The notes beneath the pieces were generated by a model. It made no database searches and was not told the origin of the DNA. It saw only the letters and a program-made list of their open reading frames with translations. This document shows positions 52,652 to 62,840 of a DNA stretch of 64,000 nucleotides, one piece after another. Position numbers and translations under genes: made by a program. The first letter of the stretch is position 1. Each line of letters starts with the position of its first letter. Source of the DNA: Nerophis ophidion (taxonomy: Eukaryota > Chordata > Actinopteri > Syngnathiformes > Syngnathidae); contig NC_084634.1 in NCBI RefSeq assembly GCF_033978795.1, forward strand, positions 20,274,126-20,338,125. Reading direction: 5' to 3'.

Positions 52652-53722
52652 TGCAGGGAACGGTGCTGGCCCCTCTTCTCTTCACCCTGTACACCGCTGA
52701 CTTCTGCTACAACTCAGAGCTGTGTCACATCCAGAAGTACGCGGATGACACAGCCATCGTCGGGTGCATCAGGGACGGCAGAAAGGAGGAGTTTCGGAAC
52801 CTGGTGAGGGACTTTGTTGTCTGGTGCCACACGAACGTCTTGCAGCTCAATCCGTCAAAGACCAAGGAGCTGGTCATTGACTTGGGGAGGTCGAGTCCAC
52901 GGTCACAACCTATTGTGATCGAGGGAGTTGAGGTACAGACCGTGGACTCATTCAAGTACCTCGGGGTTTGGGTGGACAATAAGCTGGACTGGACTGTTAA
53001 CACGGACCACCAGTACAAGAAAGGACAGAGCAGGCTGTACTTCCTCAGGAGACTGCACTCCTTCAACATTTGTAGAAAACTCCTGTGGATGTACTACCAG
53101 TCTGTGGTTGCCAGTGTTCTGTTCTACATGGTAGTGTGCTGGGGGGGCAGTACATCTAAGAAGGACAGCTCCAGACTTGAGAAACTGATCAGGCGGGCCG
53201 GTTCTACAATCGGAATGAAACTGGACTCACTGGTGAGGGTGGCAGAGAAGAGGACTGTGGACAAACTAGTGAGCATCCTGGATGATGCCAGTCACCCTCT
53301 GCATAGTGTTATCAGTAGCCAGAGGAGCCTGTTCAGTTCTAGACTGCTTCATCCCAAGTGCAGGATTAATAGACTCAAAAACTCCTTTGTCCCACACGCC
53401 ATTAGACTGTACAACTCCTCTCTGGGGCGGGGGGCGGGGGGTACTAGGATGACAGGGGATGCAAAACAATAACAGTGCAATACGTTTTCATAACATGGTC
53501 ACTACTGCCTACTTTGTCTTGTTAAATTCTTATTTTACTGTTATATTGTTGTTCCCATTGTTTTTATTCTTTTTGTAATATTTCTCTATTTTGTTTCCTT
53601 TTAAACCCCCATTATTTACTTTTTACTTTCTTTTTTTTTTTTAAATTGATCTCAACTCTGTACACTGCTGCTGGAATTTTAAATTTTCCTGAAGGAACTC
53701 TCCTGAAGGAATCAATAAAGTA

Positions 53723-53791
<69 letters not shown>
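52652..53791 (+). mobile_element. 5'-truncated LINE with (TATC)n tail
   Basis: RT coding begins at motif B (GTVLAPLLFTLYTADF), then HIQKYADDTAIVG (YADD), VQTVDSFKYLGVWVDNKLDW, GQSRLYFLRRLHSFNI and LKNSFVPHAIRLYNSSL, with a stop at 53470-53472. It is a CR1/Rex1-group element. The 3' UTR ends CCTGAAGGAATCAATAAAGT and (CTAT)n at 53725-53791. The frame is unbroken over 270 codons, suggesting a fairly young copy. The apparent N-terminal extension from 52354 is flank, not LINE. Confidence 0.8.
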
Positions 53792-54240
53792 ATTTGAACA
53801 ATTGTTTTTTTATACAAGATCATTTACTTTTAAAATGTGTGACTTTATGAATCATTTGTTGGGTCTCTATAATCCATTCTATTAATTGTCCTTTTTACTT
53901 TCTTGTGTAATATGAATATTGTTTTGTGATTGTTTTATATGTATGTCCCCAGACCTTTATGCAATAAACAATGTATGACTCAACTAAAGTTGGGTACAAT
54001 AATTATAGTTAATATTCATAAGTATGTATTTTATTCTATTTCGTATTGCACTCCATTTTTTTATGTTTTCTTTATATGACTTACATGTAGTGTCCAGCTT
54101 ACTTCATCATCTATATTAACTCCTAAAAATGTGATGACCTTTATTCCTTTCATTTCAATATTATCCATCATAATTTGTGTTTTACATTTTTACAATCTCC
54201 AAATATGGTATATTTAGTTTTAAGTGGAAACAAGTGGAAA
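53792..54240 (+). other. rest of the duplicated 3' flank
   Basis: ATTTGAACAATTG to ATGTCCCCAGACCTTTATGC match the region next to the pseudogene (reverse of 9780-9960). Beyond about 53990 nothing is recognised until the L2. Confidence 0.5.
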
Positions 54241-56360
54241 GGGGATCAATTGGAAGTCTCCTATCAAATTTTAAAAGAAAACTTGAAATTATCAAAGTGT
54301 GGTTAAAGCTGAGAAAACTAAATATTTGTCAGACTTAATTTTAAGTAGCATCAGTAAGCCATTTGTTCTTTTTAATAACATCAGTAATGTTCTTAAACCG
54401 AATCCAGCCACTTCACTGGAGATGACAAGTGAAACTTGTGAAAAATTTCTCTCCTTTTTTAATGATAAGGTTGCTTCTATTCTGGCAAATCTTTCTCGTT
54501 TTCCATTAAGTTTTAATGTGGCCACTCAGTGCTCGACTGTGTTCTGTCACTTTGAGCCTGTGTCCATGCCTGAACTTACAGGAATAGTCGGCAAGCTAAA
54601 ACCCTCGTCATGTTCCACAGACCCAGTCCCCCCTCGCTTTTTTAAAGAAATCTGGGACACTATTGATGTGTCTGTTAGGAACATCATCAACAGCAGCTTG
54701 ATTTCTGGCTGTGTCCCCTCCTTTTGTAAAAGAGCTGTTGTTGAGCCTTTGATTAAAAAACCAGGTCTTGATTCGACAAGTTTGTCAAATTATCGGCCCA
54801 TTTCCAAATTACCTTTTGTGTCAAAGATTTTGTAGAAATGTGTTCTGGCACAACTGCAGCCTTTTTTAGATGAAAATAGCACTTTAGATCCATTTCAGTC
54901 TGGATACAAAGCTTTGCACAGTACTGAATCTGCACTATTAAAGGTTTTTAATGACTTGCTTTTAATGTCTGATTCTGGCAGCTCTGCCATTTTAGTGCTT
55001 TTAGATCTTACAGCTGCCTTTGACACAGTCGACCACACAATTCTTTTAGAGCGCCTGAGAGACTGTGTGGGTGTCAGGGGGACTGCGTTACAGTGGTTCA
55101 GATCTTACCTGTCTGAGAGGTCCTTCTCTGTCAGGCTGGGGGACGCCACCTCCTCTTCTGCCCCGCTTTACTGTGGTGTCCCCCAAGGATCTATTTTAGG
55201 CCCCATCCTGTTCGCTCTTTATTTCCTCCCTCTTGGAGATATTTTTAAGAAACATGGAGTGTTTTATCACTTTTATGCAGAAGACTGCCAAATTTATATG
55301 CTGATTTCAAAAGGCCACGGCCCCCTGACACCCCTCCTTAACTGTCTATGTGACGTCAAGGCTTGGTTAGCCCAGAATTTTTTAATAATGAATGAGGGAA
55401 AAACGGAAATTTTAGTTTTTGGTCCGGCCCTCACTGACTTGGGACCATTGCAAAATGATGTGTGTCCCAAAGTCACCAGCCTTGGCGTCACTATACACAG
55501 CCATTTTAAACTAGACAAACAAGTCAAGTGCGTTTTAAAATCGTGTTTTTATCACCTTCGTCTTTTAGTAAAGGTTAAACCGTTTTTATCTTTTAACCTT
55601 CTTGAAGAAGTCGTGCATGCTTTTATTTGAAGTGGCCTGGACTACTGCAATGCACTTTATGCTGGCATTAGCCAAAAAGCTCTCTCCCGGTTGCAGTTAG
55701 TCCAGAAGGCGGCAGCAGGACTTTTAACAGGGGCCAGGAAGCGCCAGCATATAACCCCAATTCTTCAGAGTTTGCACTGGCTCCCTGTTCATTTTAGAAT
55801 TGATTTTAAAACATTGCTGTTTGTTTTTAAATCTTTACATGGACTGGCACCTCAATAAATCTCGGACCTCATCCAAATTTACATTCCTGCGCGCGCTCTG
55901 AGGTCCGAGAGCCAGTTCCAGCTCGTGGTGCCCAAGACCAGACTTAAGACCAGGGGAGACAGGGCCTTCTCTGTGGTCGGCCCTAAGCTCTGGAACACTC
56001 TGCCCCTCCATGTTCAAACTGCTTCCACAGTGGAGTGTTTTAAGTCTCGTCTTAACACCCACTTTTATTCTTTGGCTTTTAAAACTATGTGAGTTGTGTG
56101 GTCCTTGTTGTCCTCTGTTGTCCTCTGTGTTTTTTATACATTTTGATTTTTATTTTACAGTTTTAATTGATTTCACCCTTTAAAATAGTTTTTAATTATA
56201 TTTGTTTTTGTATTGTTTTTATTGGTTTTATTTGTATTTATTTTTGTTTTATTCAGTCATTGGTGGAGCATAATATTGTTTTTAACATGGCTGTGCAGCA
56301 CTTTGGAAACGTTATTGTTGTTTAAATGTGCTATATAAATAAAGTGGATTGATTGGATTA
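54240..56360 (+). pseudogene. L2 LINE reverse transcriptase region, three stops
   Basis: One reading frame with stops at 54833-54835, 55628-55630 and 55856-55858. Landmarks: FLSFFNDKVASIL, SNYRPISKLPF, FQSGYKALHSTESALLKVFN, LLDLTAAFDTVDHTILLERL (motif A), YCGVPQGSILGPILFALYFL (motif B), FYAEDCQIYM, where the second Asp of the usual YADD box is shifted to Glu, then LDYCNALYAGISQKALSRLQ, LHWLPVHFRIDFK and GDRAFSVVGPKLWNTLPLHV. The L2 3' UTR runs to GCTATATAAATAAAGTGGAT. 5' part missing. Confidence 0.85.
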
Positions 56361-57080
56361 TTGAAGTTTAGTGACAGTTTATTGATGTTAAGCCATCTTT
56401 TTATGGTCAAGTTCTCTCTGGATAAAATAAGATGAGAGTTAAATCAAGCGGTAATGAAGGTGAAGAATGGAATATTATTATATACATAATTATATATAGA
56501 TAGTAGTGACAAAGACACTTTCATCCTGTTCATTTGAGCAAAGAAAGAGAGTAAAGTGTAATATTGTAAACAATAGAAGAATATCAATATCAGCAGTCAA
56601 TATTCCAACATTGTGAAGCTGAGCTATGGTAAAAACATATTCAGCTTTGAAGGCTTTATGAGAGTGATGTAATTATCAGAATCAGAATCAGAAATACTTT
56701 ATTAATCCCTGAGTGGAAATAAACATTTTCATTAACATGTGGATATTCAATGTAATATCGTATGATATTAATACATTAATAAAATGGTACGTTTGGGGAT
56801 TTGTAATATTGTTTGAATTAACATCCTGAATGTTTTCATGCTGGAATAGTTTTAATTAGTAGAGAGTGAAATAATTGAGGAAGTAGTCAAAATAATTGTT
56901 TGTTTTTAGCCTGTTTATGAAGAATTAAAGATAATTAAAATACAAAAAACAGAGCTTACATCCTCAGTGAGCTGAACTTCAGCAGTAAAGATGAGAGAAA
57001 TAATGTGGAAAGGTCAGAAGTCAAATGTTTCTTCAGGTAATACATGGAGCCTCTGCTGCCAACTATTTATATAAAAAAAC

Positions 57081-57158
<78 letters not shown>

Positions 57159-57160
57159 AG
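56361..57160. other. no gene; LINE tail and AT repeats
   Basis: A LINE 3' tail in reverse at 56685-56735 (AGAATCAGAATCAGAAATAC, TTTATTAATCCCTGAG). A (TA)n tract at 57078-57157. Otherwise unassigned AT-rich DNA. Confidence 0.5.
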
Positions 57161-57313
57161 GAGTGGGCAAATTAATGCGTTAATTACGAGTTAATTCATC
57201 ACTCTATTAATGCCGACAATTATTTGATCGCACATTTGCGTATGTTGTTTACATGCTTTTATTTTGTTAACGCCTTTTCTTAACAAGATGGCGACGCCCG
57301 GACGGGCTTCGGC

Positions 57314-57574
57314 GTGGAGGAGCTCTTGGTAAAGATGGAACATTTGGCAAAAATACCGGACAATTCTGCAAATGTCATGGCTGGCTTACAGCGTGGTCAC
57401 TCCGGGATCACTTACGACCGCCAGACAATTCTGGATGTGGATAGATCGGGCCGTTTTGGACTGAATGACGCGTGCTTGCTAGACCGGCTAGCTAGCATGG
57501 GAATACTTTGCCGGCTACATCCAGCGGCCTGTGAAGCAGCGGAGTATATGTGTTGTCTGTCTATTTATGAATAA
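57314..57574 (+). CDS. 86-codon open frame, possibly a LINE leader
   Basis: Preceded by ACAAGATGGCGACGCC. It encodes MEELLVKMEHLAKIPDNSAN, VMAGLQRGHSGITYDRQTIL, DVDRSGRFGLNDACLLDRLA and SMGILCRLHPAACEAAEYMC. The TYDRQTILD phrase resembles the start of some LINE ORF2 leaders (Y-x-R-x-x-L-L-D). I do not recognise it otherwise. It could equally be a small captured gene piece. Confidence 0.25.
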   Translation: MEELLVKMEHLAKIPDNSANVMAGLQRGHSGITYDRQTILDVDRSGRFGLNDACLLDRLASMGILCRLHPAACEAAEYMCCLSIYE

Positions 57575-57639
57575 TGCAGACCAGGAGTGTTGGCTGAGTT
57601 CTTAACGTTTGCTTTCCGAGTGTGCATATCACAACATAC

Positions 57640-57725
57640 AAGATGCCGTCATGGCGACACACAACCTATACCGGGCTACCGCGCATGCTCGTCACTCCTG
57701 TTGCATGCTGGGTAGGGTAGTTCTT
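57640..57725 (+). promoter_or_regulatory. duplicated ZNF143/NRF1-motif promoter block
   Basis: GCATGCTGGGTAGGGTAGT at 57703-57721 is the ZNF143-like motif in reverse and GCGCATGC at 57681-57688 the NRF1-like one. The block from GGGCTACCGCGCATGCTCGT to the AACATCACAA flank matches the reverse complement of 28530-28640, in the same orientation relative to the next zinc-finger exon 1 (58715). Confidence 0.5.
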
Positions 57726-57906
57726 TTTTTCCCTGGCTCATAACATCACAATATAGTACCATGTATATGATGCGTTCAGTTTATCAAAGCACCAAGCAAA
57801 CAATCGGAAAATTCCCATCATATCAATTCCTAGATATGGTCATAATTATTTTAAGTGCACTACGCAGAGTAAACACAACATTATTAATATTGCTACTACG
57901 GATAAT

Positions 57907-58045
57907 TTGATCAAACATTCCCTAAAAGAGCCCACTACCTATAATATAGGTTTTTTAAACATAAGATCCCTGATAAAAAAAAATGTTTCTGCTGTTACCT
58001 CAGAAATTGCCTGTTCAGATGTTATGATTGTGGCTCAGAGATTTG
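57907..58045 (+). pseudogene. LINE endonuclease N-terminal fragment
   Basis: TYNIGFLNIRSLIKKNVSAV then TSEIACSDVMIVAQRF matches the first strand and helix of LINE endonucleases (LNIRSL...; the following TETWL motif is lost). Confidence 0.45.
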
Positions 58046-58365
58046 TATGTAGATTATATTTATTTTCCATAACAAACAGGATAACTTAAATACCCTGGCA
58101 GTGGCAATAAGCTTAAATGTTTGTATTTACATTTTTTGAGTTGATTTTCATAAAATATGCTATTTAACTGCTACTGTTTAACAAGGACTGATTTAAATTG
58201 TGTTTGCACAACAAATGTTTTGGCGCTTTTGTTCATGTGGGAGAATATTCCAATAAAGGTGCACTACACACTACTTTTGAATTCATTATTGGGCTTTGCG
58301 TATACAATGCAGTTAATCGCGATTAATCGGAGAAATGGTGCGATTAACTTTGATTAACTTGTTTC

Positions 58366-58475
58366 TCTCGCGAGATCTGACAACACTGCGCGCGAACCAA
58401 ACACGGCGAGGATAAAGCAAGATGGCGTCTGACGGTGAAGACGTTATTGCAGTCGTCACAGTTCAATGTTCTTAA
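58366..58475 (+). promoter_or_regulatory. CGCG-box / YY1-type promoter with short ORF, copy 2
   Basis: TCTCGCGAGA at 58366-58375, AAGATGGCG at 58419-58427 and the same 18-codon frame (58422-58475) as copy 1. The second upstream CGCG box of copy 1 is absent here. Confidence 0.5.
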
Positions 58476-58714
58476 TCTGTGCCTCCATGTACACATATAT
58501 GTCCTTTATTACACTCTAGTAAATAGAGTAAACATCGTTAATAACTGTTTGCATCCGGTTGTATTAGTCTGAGCGCACTTTGATGCTTCTCGAGCTAGCT
58601 TAGCTTGCTAGTCAGCTTAGCTTGTTAGCTGCTAACAAAGAGAGGCGGAAGTGATCAAAACACATCGCTAAGTAGAGATCAAGTGTGAGTGTAAAGTGTT
58701 GTGATTGTGTGAAA

Positions 58715-58817
58715 ATGTGCCAAAGAACCACAGCAGAGTACGAGGAGGAACTTTGTCCAACAAAAGAGGAGAAGGAGCGACAACATGAAAAACATCAAGT
58801 TGTGTTACACAGAACAG
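58715..58817 (+). CDS. zinc-finger gene exon 1, copy 2
   Basis: Identical protein to copy 1 (MCQRTTAEYEEELCPTKEEK...VVLHRT), phase-1 donor at CACAGAACAG|GTTTGT. Preceded by both promoter types: the CGCG block 350 bp upstream and the ZNF143-motif block 1 kb upstream. Confidence 0.7.
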
Positions 58818-59279
58818 GTTTGTTTACTTCTTACTCTCACATCTTTACTAACTTTATATTTATTATTAACACTATTCTTAAATAGATTGTCTGTAGGAAG
58901 ATGAATTGTCATGTGAGGATGATGCACTGATTGTTTTACGTTGTTCATAAGAAGGAGACATTGTCAGACACACAATATTTATGAGTGGTTGATGTTTGTA
59001 ACAATGTGTATCAACATGTTTACACAAAACTCGCACAGTCACCGGGGGAATATTCCAGAGAGCAGGTTAAGTGCAAAGTCCTGAGTATGTAAAGCTTAAG
59101 AGTTTTACCTCGAAAAATAAGAAAGGTAAGACAAAGTCAGAGTCAGTTACCATGGTGACTGACTCTGTAAACCTAGCCTGCTAGCTGGCAGGTTTGACAA
59201 GTTATATATGTGTGTCAAAGCTATTAGTTCCTTCATATTGGTGCAGCCATTAACCTACTACAACACCTACTACATCCAC

Positions 59280-59600
59280 CTACTCAGTGTTCTAGTGGTT
59301 AGAGTGTCTGCCCTGAGATGGGTAGGTTGTGATTTCAAACCCCACCTGAGTCATACCAAAGACTATAAAAATTGGACCCATTACTTTCCTGCTTGGGACT
59401 CAGCATCAAGGGTTGGAATTGGGTTTGGAATTGGGGGTTAAATCCCCATAAAACAGATTCCTGGGCGCGGCCACCGCTGCTGCTCACTGCTCACTTCACC
59501 TCCCAAGGGTTGATCAAGGGTAATGGGCCAAATGCAGAGAATAATCTCCCCACACCTAGTGTGTGTGTGACAATCATTGGTACTTTAACTTTTTAACGTG
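59280..59600 (+). mobile_element. tRNA-derived SINE in the intron, complete head
   Basis: A-box-like TAGTGGTTAGAGTGTCTGCC and B-box-like TTTCAAACCCCACC, body GACTCAGCATCAAGGGTTGG, end CAATCATTGGTACTTTAACT. The same insertion as at 39640 but without its 5' deletion. Confidence 0.8.
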
Positions 59601-59867
59601 GCAGTGATTGTCAAAAACACAAAGCCTGATCTAAAGATGACATCTTGATCTCATACCATCTCAGACTAATTGACCGTTCATTATTAAGTGAAGTGCCTTA
59701 TAGTTGCTTAAATTTGTTTTTAACCAAGCAACACTATGTTTTATCCAGTTACTCGATTAATCGAAAACGTTCCCAGTGGAACACTTGATTAATAACATTT
59801 TCAATAGCCACAGCACATTATTTCATAGCATGTAGGAGTTAAAATGTGTTTTGTTTGTGTCCTGTAG

Positions 59868-60134
59868 ACATCCATCAGCTGATTGGACACCAAGAAGAAT
59901 GTCTCCCTCATCTGCAGGGGGACAGTTTCACTTTAGAGTATCCACAACCCTCACATTTTAAAGGGGACAAGAAGGATGCACAGCCCTCTTATTTCAAAGA
60001 GGAAGAGGAGGGAGAGTGTCCTGTAGGGCAGGAGGAGGCTGATGTCAGCAAGTTTCCACTGACTGTTGTCTCTGTGAAGACTGAAGAGCATGAAGACAAA
60101 CCACCTGAGTCCTCACAGCTTCATCACAGTCCAA
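59868..60134 (+). CDS. zinc-finger gene exon 2 (acidic), copy 2
   Basis: Same 267-base phase-1 exon as at 40236 with a few changes (YPQPSHFKGDKKDAQPSYFK, EEEEGECPVGQEEAD) and the same CCAA|GTAAGC donor. Open. No finger exon follows in the remaining 3.9 kb of the window, which is all transposon DNA; it may lie beyond. Confidence 0.65.
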
Positions 60135-60427
60135 GTAAGCACAACATCCACATATCATCTAATACAATGTTTGTGACACATGTTCATCCGGGGGCCACAT
60201 TTATCACTAAAGATGGAGATAAATTTGCTTTTTAACACCACCATTTAAATATGAATGCTCTTCAATCATCAACAGTGTAATTGCTGGGGTGTAACCATGT
60301 GACCTAGAGGCCGTCCTCCTTACCTCACCTGGTCAAATGAAGGCAAACATTCAATATGGCTACTGTTTATTTACGTTTAGCAGCACATATGTCAGCATAT
60401 TTCAAAGGTTTAGTAGTGAAGATTGGG

Positions 60428-62460
60428 GATGTATTTGTGTATACGTGTATTTGTATTGAACCGTTTCGGTATGGGGGTTTCGGTTCGGTTCGGATGTGTA
60501 ACGAACGAGTTTCCACACGAACATATTAATCTAAAGTCTTAACAAGCTGCTCCGCTTCGTTCTGCCTGTTTCCATCAGTACTCTACACAGCACCCAGCAT
60601 TGTCCCACCCACACAACCATCTGATTGGTTACAGACAGAGCAGTAACAGCCAATCAGAAGTGTGTATTCACAGTGCAAGGAGTTAGTGCTCCACCGTCGT
60701 CATGAGCAGGTAGGTGTTTAGCAGGTAAGCATCAGGCAGCGGACTCTCCCCAAATTATAGTAAACACCTCCGAGTCAACTACAAACCCCGTTTCCATATG
60801 AGTTGGGAAATTGTGTTAGATGTAAATATAAACGAAATACAATGATTTGCAAATCATTTTCAAGCCATATTCAGTTGAATATGCTACAAAGACAACATAT
60901 TTGATGTTCAAACTGATAAACCTTTTTTTTTTTTTTTTTTCCGCAAATCATTAACTTTAGAATTTGATGCCAGCAACATGTGACAAAGAAGCAAAGAAGT
61001 TGGGAACGGTGGCAATAAATACTGATAAAGTTGAGGAATGCTCATCAAACACTTATGTGGAACATCCCACAGGTGTGCAGGCTAATTGGGAACAGGTGGG
61101 TGCCATGGTTGGGTATAAAAGCAGCTTCCATGAAATGCTAAGTAATTCACAAACAACAATGGGCTGAGGGTCACCAATTTGTATGCATATTGTCGAACAG
61201 TTTTAGAACAACATTTCTCAACGACCTATTGCAAGGAATTTAGGGATTTTGCCATCTACGGCCCGTAAAATCATCAAAAAGTTTAGAGAATCTGGAGAAA
61301 TCACTGCACGTAAGCGATGATATTACGGACTTTTGACCCCTCAGGCGTTACTGCATCAAAAAGCGACATCAGTGTGTAAAGGATATCACCACATGGGCTC
61401 AGGAATACTTCATAAAACCACTGTCAGTAACTACATTTCAAATTATATTTGGAAACAGAGGACGTGGTGTCCTCCAGAGCAAAGAGGAAAATAACCATTC
61501 GGATTGTTGTAGGCGCAAAGTTGAAAAGCCAGCATCTGTGATAGTATGGGGGTGTATTAGTGCCCAAGGCATGGGTAACTTACACATCTGTGAAGGCACC
61601 ATTAATGCTGAAAGGTCCATACAGGTTTTGGAGCACCATATGTTGTCATCAAAACAACGTTATCAAGGACGCTCCTGGTTATTTCAGCAAGACAAGTGTT
61701 ACAACAGTGTGGCTTCGTAAAAAAAGAGTGCGGGTACTTTCCTAGCCTGCCTGCAGTCCAGACCTGTCTCCCATGGAAAATGTGTGGCGCATTATGAAGC
61801 GTAAAATACGACAGTGGAGACCCCGGACTGTTGAACGACTGAAGCTCTCCATAAAACAAGAATGGTAAAAAATGATCCACTTTCAAAGCTTCAAAAATTA
61901 GTTTCCTCAGTTCCCAAATGTTTATTGAGTGTTGTTAAAAGAAAAGGTGATGTAACACAGTGGTGAACATGCCCTTTCCCAACTACTTTGGCACGCGTTG
62001 CAGCCATGGTATTCTAAGTTAATTATTATTTGTAAAAAAAATAAAGTTTATGACTTTGAACATCAAATATCTTGTCTTTGTAGTGCATTCAATTGAATAT
62101 GGGTTGAAAAGGATTTGCAAATCATTGTATTCCATTTATATTTACATCTAACACAATTTCCCAACTCATATGGAAACAAGGTTTGTACTAGTAACATCAC
62201 TATGAGCCCTTTGACGTTCTAGAAACAAACAGCAGCTCAGCTCGCTCGCAGTCCTGGCTTGAGGTGAAGGCTAATTAGCTTTTAACATTAGCGCATTTTG
62301 CTGTGTGTGTGTGTGTGTTACAAACAGCAAAGCCCTGTCCGTCTGTTATTTCACTTTTCCTTTTTATGTGTTAATTGAGCTGTTTTGAAGCATCAAACAA
62401 GGACATTATGTTAAATGAAGAGTTTCTGTCTCTGATCGTTGATATAATAATGAGTTTTAG
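60428..62460. mobile_element. DNA transposon remnant split by Tc1 copy 3
   Basis: GTATTGAACCGTTTCGGTAT and GGGGTTTCGGTTCGGTTCGG are the left end of a common teleost transposon (probably hAT/ZBED-type). Its body continues after the Tc1 at 62188 with GACGTTCTAGAAACAAACAG and CTGGCTTGAGGTGAAGGCTA, to a (TG)n run at 62301-62318 and beyond. No transposase coding seen. Confidence 0.5.
60782..62185 (+). mobile_element. Tc1-like transposon copy 3, most complete
   Basis: Both ends present (CAAACCCCGTTTCCATATGA; TCATATGGAAACAAGGTTTG) with TA on each side (60780-60781, 62186-62187). 1404 bp. Coding remnants, with several shifts and deletions: KFRESGEITARKR, SPDLSPMENVWRIMK (Glu kept) and QQDKC (second Asp kept). 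The N-terminal half of the transposase has lost segments, so it is inactive. Confidence 0.85.
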
Positions 62461-62840
62461 GTATTTCAAAGATGGCGCTAGTATGTGCTTTGGCCTGCTG
62501 TGTCTCGCTGTCAGCTCTGTTCGTTTTTGTGTTGTTTGCGTCTATTTTCGTCTCTGTCAGCTCACTGCTTGTGTATGACGAAGAAGGCCCAGCAAAGGAT
62601 GTACTTCCTGCGGCAGCTGAGGTAACTTAAGGTGCCGACCAAGATGCTGGTGCAGTTTTATTCAGCCATCATCGAGTCCATCCTCACCTCCTCCATCACT
62701 GTGTGGTTCCCCGGCGCCACAGTCCAGGACAAGCATCGACTGCAGCGCATCGTATGTGCTGCTGAGAAGGTGATTGGCTGCAAGTTCCCATCCCTCCAGG
62801 ACCAGGAGGCGTGTGGGTCAGATCACAGCTGACTCTTCTC
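62461..62840 (+). mobile_element. LINE remnant: 5' end fused to RT thumb
   Basis: AAGATGGCGCTAG at 62470 is a LINE-type 5' start. A large deletion leads directly to the RT C-terminal part at 62578: TKKAQQRMYFLRQLR, a stop, VPTKMLVQFYSAIIESILTS, SITVWFPGATVQDKHRLQRI and CKFPSLQDQ. CR1/Rex1 group. Confidence 0.65.

Larger units (their letters stand above)
57160..58356. mobile_element. composite repeat with TTAATCGCGATTAATCG ends
   Basis: GTTAATTACGAGTTAATT near 57178 and GTTAATCGCGATTAATCG near 58313 are loosely inverted and typical of a teleost repeat, but I cannot name the superfamily. Inside are an ORF (57314-57574), a duplicated zinc-finger promoter block (57640-57725) and a LINE endonuclease fragment (57907-58045). 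Confidence 0.35.
58357..60427 (+). repeat. segmental duplication, copy 2 (pair of 38776-40800)
   Basis: Same content and orientation as copy 1, shifted by 19581-19632. Differences are sparse substitutions and one deletion in the intronic SINE of copy 1. The left edge abuts the composite repeat at GATTAACTTG; the right edge is replaced near 60427 by a DNA transposon end. Confidence 0.9.
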
